From: Rubrivirga sp. SAORIC476 | GTDB taxonomy: Bacteria > Bacteroidota > Rhodothermia > Rhodothermales > Rubricoccaceae | Assembly: GCF_002283555.1 (NCBI RefSeq) | Contig: NZ_MVOI01000012.1 | Span: 55,572 to 119,571 of the forward strand | Direction of reading: 5' to 3' | Length of the DNA: 64,000 nucleotides | Shown here: positions 59,326 to 64,000 of the stretch, piece by piece | Layout of the letters: each line of letters begins with the position of its first letter | How positions within the stretch are numbered: position 1 is the stretch's first letter | Program-made: the position numbers and the translations under genes | Notes under the pieces: generated by a model | The model's input: the letters and a program-made list of their open reading frames with translations, nothing else | The model's database searches: none | Told to the model about the DNA's origin: nothing

Positions 59326-62088
59326 TTAGACTCCTCGCTCTCCGCCTGCGGTCTTCTTCAGGTCCGCCAGCGCCATCAGCGCCTCGATGGGCGTCATGCG
59401 GTCTGGCTCGAGTCGGTCGAGGTGGTCGAGCACCTCCGTCGCGATGGGGTCCGGCACGGCCAGCGCGACGGGCAGCGGCGCTCCGGCAGGGAGCGCGCTG
59501 ACGGACGGGCGCCCGACGGCGGGCATCCCGTCGCCCACCGGCTCGCCATGGACACCCACCTCGGCAGCGACATCGTGGGCTTCCAGGTGCCGAAGGACCC
59601 GCTTGGCGCGCGCCACGACCGACGGCGGCAGGCCCGCCATGCGGGCGACCTCGATGCCGTAGCTGTGGTCCGCCCCCCCCGGCACGAGCGTTCGCAGGAA
59701 GACCACGCGTCCCTCGTGTTCGCGGACGCGGACGCTGAAACTCTTGACGCGGGCCAGCCGCTCCGAGAGCGCGTCGAGTTCGTGGTAGTGCGTCGCGAAG
59801 AGCGTCCGCGCGGCGACGGCGGAAGTCTCGTGGAGGTGCTCCACGATGGCCCACGCGAGGCTGAGACCGTCGAAGGTACTCGTCCCCCGGCCGACCTCGT
59901 CGAGCAGGATGAGGCTCCGCGCGGTCGCATTGTTGAGGATGTTGGCCGTCTCGTTCATCTCCACGAGGAACGTCGACTCGCCCGCGGCGAGGTTGTCGCT
60001 GGCACCGACGCGCGTGAACAGTGCGTCCACCACGCCGACCCGCGCGCGCGCCGCCGGGACGAAGGCGCCGACCTGCGCGAGCAACACCACGAGCGCGGTC
60101 TGCCGGAGCACCACGCTCTTGCCCGCCATGTTGGGGCCCGTGATGAGCAGGATCTGGCCCGCCTCGGTGGCCACGTCGGGGTCCTCGCCCACCGGTGCCC
60201 CGAGGCGGACCGAGTTGGGGATGAACGCCTCGCCCGCGGGCAGCATCCGCTCCACGACCGGGTGGCGCCCGTCCACGATGTCGAGCACCGCCGACGTGTC
60301 GACTTCGGGGCGGACGTAGCCGTTGCGCTCGGCGACCTCGGCGAAGCCCGCCAGCACGTCGAGCGCCGCGAGCGCCTGCGCGTTGGCCTGGATCGGCTCC
60401 ACGGCCTCCGCGACCCCTTCGCGTAGCTCTTCCACGAGCCGCGCCTCGATCTGGCCGATCGTGTCCTGGGCGGTCAGGATGGTCTCCTCGTACTCCTTTA
60501 GTTCGGGCGTGATGTAACGCTCGGCGTTGACCAGCGTCTGCTTGCGGATCCACTCCTCGGGCGCCTTGTCCTTGTGCGCGTTGGTGACTTCGAGGTAGTA
60601 GCCGAAGACCTTGTTGAAGCCCACCTTGAGGCTTGGGATGCCCGTTCGCTCGGACTCGCGTGCCTGGAGTTCGGTCAGGTACTGCTTCCCACTCCCAGCG
60701 ATCTCACGGAGACGGTCCAGCTCGGCGTCGAATCCCGGTCGGATGGTTCCGCCGGCCGAGAGCTGGGCCGGGGGCTCGTCGGCGAGAGCGGCGGCGATGG
60801 CGGCGGCCGTCTCGGAGCAGGGCGTGAGTCGCTCGCGGAGGCGACCGATCAGCCCGGCCTCCTCTCCATCGAGGAGCGCCTGGATGGGCGGGATGCGACG
60901 GAGGGTGGTGCCAAGGGCGACGAGGTCGCGCGGCGTGGCGCGGCCGGTGCAGACCTTGCCGCACAATCGCTCCAGGTCCCCGACGTGGCGCAATTCCTCG
61001 CGGACGGACCGGCGGAGCCGGGGAGCCAGGAAGAGCGCGTCGACGGCGTCGAGCCGCTGCTGAATGCGCCCCACGTCACGCAGGGGGCGGACGAGCCACT
61101 GCCGCAGCAGCCTCCCCCCCATCGGGGTCAGCGTGGCATCCATCACGCCCACCAGCGAGCCATCCTTGCGACCGTCCTGCATCGAGGCGACTAGTTCCAG
61201 GTTGCGCTTCGTCGCCGGGTCGAGCGCGATGTGGTCCTCGGAGCGGTAGCGCTGGAGACGCCGGACGTGCGGGATGCGGCCCTTCTGCGTCTCGCCGAGG
61301 TAGTAGAGCGCCGCGCCTGCCGCCGTGATGCCGACCGAGAGCCCGTCGACGCCGAAGCCTTTGAGGCTGTGCGTCTGGAAATGACGGAGCAGCGTCTCGG
61401 TGGCGAAGTCGAGCCCGAAGACCCAGTCCTCCTGCTTCGTCACCGCAAATGGCAGTTCGCCTCCCTGCACCGCCCGCATGGCGTCGCGGAGGCGGTCCAC
61501 GTGGCGCTTATCGACCACCACCTCGGCCGGGGCGACCGTCTGCAAGAGGCTCCCGAGGCGACCCACCTCGGCTTCGGTGAGGAAGAACTCGCCCGTCGAG
61601 GCGTCCGCGAACGCCACGCCGACCGTCGACGCCTCGCGGCCCTCGCCCCAGGCGACGGCGGCGAGGAAGGTCGAGTGTTTGGCATCCAATAACGGATCAC
61701 GGAACGCGACGCCTGGCGTGACCACCTCCACCACGCCCCGCTTGACGATGGTGCGCGCGTGCTTCGGGTCCTCCAGTTGCTCGCAGACGGCGACGCGGTG
61801 GCCCGCCTGCACCAGCTTCGGGAGGTGCTGGTCGAGCGCGTGGTGCGGGAAGCCTGCCAGCGGGATCTCCTCGGCCGCCCCGTTGCCGCGCTTGGTGAGC
61901 GTGATGCCGAGCACGTCGGCGACGGTCACGGCGTCGTCCTCGAACGTCTCGTAGAAGTCGCCCATGCGGAAGAGCAGGATCGCGCCGGGGTGGCGGTCCT
62001 TGATCTTCCAGTACTGCCGCATGAGGGGCGTCAGGCGCTGCCGCTTGCGGTCGGTCTCGTTCAGGAACAGGTCGTTTTGCTCGGCCAC
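59326..62088 (-). CDS. mutS: DNA mismatch repair protein MutS
   Basis: A 920-residue mismatch sensor. The mismatch-binding motif is F45-Y46-E47 (RMGDFYETF). The ATPase has Walker A TGPNMAGKS near residue 645, the signature loop and Walker B DEVGRGTSTFDGLSLA, and FATHYHELDAL. The lever and clamp regions between are complete and the length is normal. The start is a GTG at 62088 (VAEQNDLFL). An inverted repeat lies about 30 bases upstream of the start. No mutL is in the window. Confidence 0.98.
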   Translation of the reverse strand: MAEQNDLFLNETDRKRQRLTPLMRQYWKIKDRHPGAILLFRMGDFYETFEDDAVTVADVLGITLTKRGNGAAEEIPLAGFPHHALDQHLPKLVQAGHRVAVCEQLEDPKHARTIVKRGVVEVVTPGVAFRDPLLDAKHSTFLAAVAWGEGREASTVGVAFADASTGEFFLTEAEVGRLGSLLQTVAPAEVVVDKRHVDRLRDAMRAVQGGELPFAVTKQEDWVFGLDFATETLLRHFQTHSLKGFGVDGLSVGITAAGAALYYLGETQKGRIPHVRRLQRYRSEDHIALDPATKRNLELVASMQDGRKDGSLVGVMDATLTPMGGRLLRQWLVRPLRDVGRIQQRLDAVDALFLAPRLRRSVREELRHVGDLERLCGKVCTGRATPRDLVALGTTLRRIPPIQALLDGEEAGLIGRLRERLTPCSETAAAIAAALADEPPAQLSAGGTIRPGFDAELDRLREIAGSGKQYLTELQARESERTGIPSLKVGFNKVFGYYLEVTNAHKDKAPEEWIRKQTLVNAERYITPELKEYEETILTAQDTIGQIEARLVEELREGVAEAVEPIQANAQALAALDVLAGFAEVAERNGYVRPEVDTSAVLDIVDGRHPVVERMLPAGEAFIPNSVRLGAPVGEDPDVATEAGQILLITGPNMAGKSVVLRQTALVVLLAQVGAFVPAARARVGVVDALFTRVGASDNLAAGESTFLVEMNETANILNNATARSLILLDEVGRGTSTFDGLSLAWAIVEHLHETSAVAARTLFATHYHELDALSERLARVKSFSVRVREHEGRVVFLRTLVPGGADHSYGIEVARMAGLPPSVVARAKRVLRHLEAHDVAAEVGVHGEPVGDGMPAVGRPSVSALPAGAPLPVALAVPDPIATEVLDHLDRLEPDRMTPIEALMALADLKKTAGGERGV

Positions 62089-62119
62089 GGTCGATGGGAT
62101 CTCGTGCCCCTAAACTAGC

Positions 62120-62153
62120 GGCGCCCGCCGCCACCTCTGTGACAGCGGGCGCC
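62120..62153. repeat. Perfect 9-bp inverted repeat upstream of mutS
   Basis: GGCGCCCGC at 62120-62128 and GCGGGCGCC at 62145-62153, with a 16-base loop, lie between the lipoprotein stop (62215) and the mutS start (62088). No T-tract follows on the minus strand. It could be a terminator-like stem for the upstream lipoprotein gene, or a structured leader of mutS. Confidence 0.6.
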
Positions 62154-62214
62154 AAAAGGCCCCGGTCTGGATCCAGTCGGATCGAGCCGACTCGGCCGTC
62201 GGCATCGGCGCTTC

Positions 62215-63288
62215 CTACGGCTTGCCGAGCCCGTAGTCCACCGTATACAGCTTGGGGTTGCTCGGCCGCGACTCCGCCCCACTTGAATCAATCGTCCGCA
62301 CGTCGAAGGAGACCGCTCCACTGAAGGTCTGGCTCTCCTCCACGACGGACGTGTCGTCCCAGAACTCGGTGCTGGACGTCTCAAAAAAGTCCGTCTGGCC
62401 GGAGTCGAGGTTGATTCGCCGAACCCGGTAGCGGTCGGCGCCCCCGATGGGCGTCCAACTGAGCCTCGCACGTCCCTGGTCAATCACCCCGGAGAGGGTC
62501 GGCGACATAGGAAGTGTCCGGAAGTAAGCGAGATCCGACCTTGACCGAACGGATGAGTCTCTCGTGTCGATCAGCTCGATCTGCCATGCGTACTCCGTCG
62601 ACCCCTCCAACCCGCTCACGACCCGAGAAGAGGCGCCCCCCACATTAACCCCCCTTGTATTGCTATACACCCCGTTAACCTTTTTGGACAACGAGAAGAC
62701 TCCTCTTGTGTAGGCATCCGTCCCCGACCACTGAAACTCTATTCCACTTTGAAAATCCACCCCCTGCTGGCCATTGGGGTACGTCGCCCCGGGCTGCGGA
62801 GCCTGGATTCCCAAGAAGTCGTACCCGATCTCAGCCGTGTACTGGTAAATGCAGTTCTCACTCGTCGAGTACACGGTTTCGCCTGTCTCGACGCTCTGCA
62901 CGCCATTCGATGTCTCTTCATGCAATGTCCAGCTCAGAAGCTCCAGGTCGATATCAGACCGCACGAAGTCGTATACCCCGGGAAAGAATTCCACTTCCTT
63001 GGTCATGCCATTGATGTCACACCGGACGGCCGTGAAGAATGCCGTCGCAGAGCCACCGGCGCTGAAACCAATCGACTCAACCTCGATGGTCTCCAACACC
63101 ACATCGACGCTGTCTCGATGTTCGAAAACGGCCTGAGCGCCAGAGCTGACGCCCGCTGACTTCTCAGCTGCCATGTGTTGCGCGGACACGCCAGCGTCGT
63201 CCAGCGGGGTGGAGGAGTCACACGCCGACAACGCGAACGCGAGACAGAAAGCGGCAAGCAGGGGGCGAAACGGGAATCGGGGAATCAT
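62215..63288 (-). CDS. Lipoprotein with fibronectin type III-like domains, AT-richer than neighbours
   Basis: A 357-residue lipoprotein: signal FPFRPLLAAFCLAFALSAC with lipobox LSAC. The N-terminal half (about 60-165) is a beta domain with one Cys pair. The C-terminal half contains two fibronectin III-like units: GVDFQSGIEFQWSGTD...STEYAWQIELID and GRARLSWTPIGGADRYRVRR. The coding region is visibly AT-richer than anything else here, with codons such as AAA, TTA and ATA. It may have been acquired recently. Function unknown; such modules bind surface polymers. Confidence 0.78.
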   Translation of the reverse strand: MIPRFPFRPLLAAFCLAFALSACDSSTPLDDAGVSAQHMAAEKSAGVSSGAQAVFEHRDSVDVVLETIEVESIGFSAGGSATAFFTAVRCDINGMTKEVEFFPGVYDFVRSDIDLELLSWTLHEETSNGVQSVETGETVYSTSENCIYQYTAEIGYDFLGIQAPQPGATYPNGQQGVDFQSGIEFQWSGTDAYTRGVFSLSKKVNGVYSNTRGVNVGGASSRVVSGLEGSTEYAWQIELIDTRDSSVRSRSDLAYFRTLPMSPTLSGVIDQGRARLSWTPIGGADRYRVRRINLDSGQTDFFETSSTEFWDDTSVVEESQTFSGAVSFDVRTIDSSGAESRPSNPKLYTVDYGLGKP

Positions 63289-63675
63289 TGCAGAGTGGGG
63301 GGGTGGGGCGACATGACATCAGGACGGAGGGGCTTCCTGCGCCCTGAACCCAAATGCTACGAGGCTGGCCATCTTCTCCGAGTGGTACGCATGTCCCCAC
63401 GTACCTATCGATTCCTCCTGATCCAGCCCCCCCTACCGACGGACTGGAGATCCACTCTCCCACGGGTACTCGAAGCCGCGCCCGCCTCGGGCGCAAAGTC
63501 AGCAAACTTCGTAGCTGTGGGCACTGGCCTCGCCAGTCGCAGTACTCATCCAGCGGCCGGGCAGGCTGTGCGTGAAGCAGGGCCGGCTACGAGGCGGTAC
63601 TCGAGGGCTGATCGCTGGATGGCGTGGAGGGCTCCGCGGAGAGACGAGGGGGCCCACTCGGACACCGAACGTCGT
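63289..63675. other. Intergenic region between the FnIII lipoprotein and sodC
   Basis: A stretch of 387 bases between the lipoprotein start and the sodC stop, both on the minus strand. It holds the promoter of the lipoprotein gene and perhaps the sodC terminator. I see no good coding frame, RNA gene or clear promoter motif in it. Confidence 0.5.
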
Positions 63676-64000
63676 CTAGGGCTCGATGCAAACGACCGGA
63701 GCATCCTCTCGGGCCTCAGCTTCGGCAGACGGCGCACAGCCGACGCGCGGACCGGCGTCGCCGCTGGGCTGGCTCGTCAGGTCGTCGGCGCCGCCGTGGA
63801 CCAGCACGGCCTTGCCGAGGATCGCCGTCGGCCCCTCGAACGACAGCACCGAGTCGATACGGACGCCGAGCGCCTGCCCAGTCGCCTCGGCGAGGATGTT
63901 GCCGAGGTCGCCCGCGTGCCGCTGAGCGGGCGCCGCGCTCGGCGCGCCGTGCTCGCTGCTGAGCGGGTTGAAGTGGCCGCCCGCCGCGCCTGCGGGCGTG
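63676..64000 (-). CDS. sodC: Cu/Zn superoxide dismutase, C-terminal part (5' end outside window)
   Basis: The last 108 codons of a periplasmic Cu/Zn superoxide dismutase, which converts superoxide to O2 and H2O2. Marks in order: GGHFNP (Cu/Zn ligand His), SEHGAP, RHAGDLGNI (Zn-site His and Asp), KAVLVHGGADDLTSQPSGDAG (ligand His and the active-site loop) and GPRVGCAPS (Cys of the conserved disulfide). The usual electrostatic-loop Arg is in the PRVGC segment. The protein then runs about 15 residues past the normal end, with a further Cys (VVCIEP). The start lies beyond base 64000. Confidence 0.93.
   Translation of the reverse strand, partial: TPAGAAGGHFNPLSSEHGAPSAAPAQRHAGDLGNILAEATGQALGVRIDSVLSFEGPTAILGKAVLVHGGADDLTSQPSGDAGPRVGCAPSAEAEAREDAPVVCIEP

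Noticed and set aside
63289..63675. Bacteroidota-type promoter (TAnnTTTG) upstream of the FnIII lipoprotein
   Set aside because: Near-matches have one mismatch or one extra base and no upstream TTG at the right spacing, so they are not reported as a promoter.

Overview
The window is a 64 kb piece of a very GC-rich (roughly 70 % by eye), gene-dense bacterial chromosome. It most resembles the Rhodothermota/Rhodothermales branch of the Bacteroidota, in the manner of Rubrivirga or Rubricoccus; this placement is inferred, because no rRNA gene is present. The signs are a secreted sulfatase ending in a T9SS-type sorting domain, an ECF sigma/FecR/STN-TonB-receptor relay, large outer-membrane proteins of Bacteroidota type, bacillithiol synthesis (bshC), strongly acidic secreted proteins, and start codons that usually lack a Shine-Dalgarno sequence and instead follow pyrimidine-rich leaders. 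There are no tRNAs, rRNAs, CRISPR arrays, insertion sequences or prophage genes that I can see. Almost every very long reading frame antisense to a recognisable gene is a composition artefact.

Layout. 1-8.9 kb: the 3' part of a dynamin-like protein, a cation/proton antiporter, leuS translationally coupled to an HD phosphohydrolase, a DUF5995-like protein, and a PAP2 phosphatase coupled to a membrane protein. 9-20.9 kb: a sulfatase, then a long minus-strand run: an HD ppGpp-hydrolase-like gene, bshC, a bifunctional-nuclease-domain protein, tyrS, hisC, hisD, a secreted trypsin-like protease with TPR-like repeats, a purine nucleoside phosphorylase and a small membrane protein coupled to recX. 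21.7-26 kb: TonB receptor, FecR and ECF sigma factor in one operon. 26-35 kb: envelope genes (bamD, an LpoA-like periplasmic protein, crcB, an orphan solute-binding lipoprotein, an M61 peptidase, mltF and an M14-like lipoprotein). 35-38 kb: a phosphate module (Na/Pi cotransporter, PhoU, porin). 38-45.7 kb: a 1186-residue outer-membrane protein, an NHL-type lipoprotein that starts inside a 21-bp repeat array, purD, and a BamA/TamA-type barrel. 46.3-50.4 kb: a flippase, two glycosyltransferases and a NodB deacetylase, tightly packed. 50.7-64 kb: an AP2-like protein, gntK, a flotillin/NfeD membrane-domain operon, a gamma-carbonic anhydrase, a small PHA-granule-region/EcsC-like cluster, a Gre-type factor, mutS, an AT-richer FnIII lipoprotein and the 3' end of sodC.

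How it works together: most of the window is core metabolism and translation mixed with cell-envelope construction and surveillance. The sigma/FecR/receptor set, the phosphate set, the glycoconjugate set and the flotillin set each form a self-contained functional unit. The best candidates for something undescribed are the 21-bp repeat array from which a lipoprotein gene starts, the M14-like lipoprotein beside mltF, the sigma factor with a hydrophobic tail, the two-domain AP2-like protein and the flippase/glycosyltransferase/deacetylase cluster.
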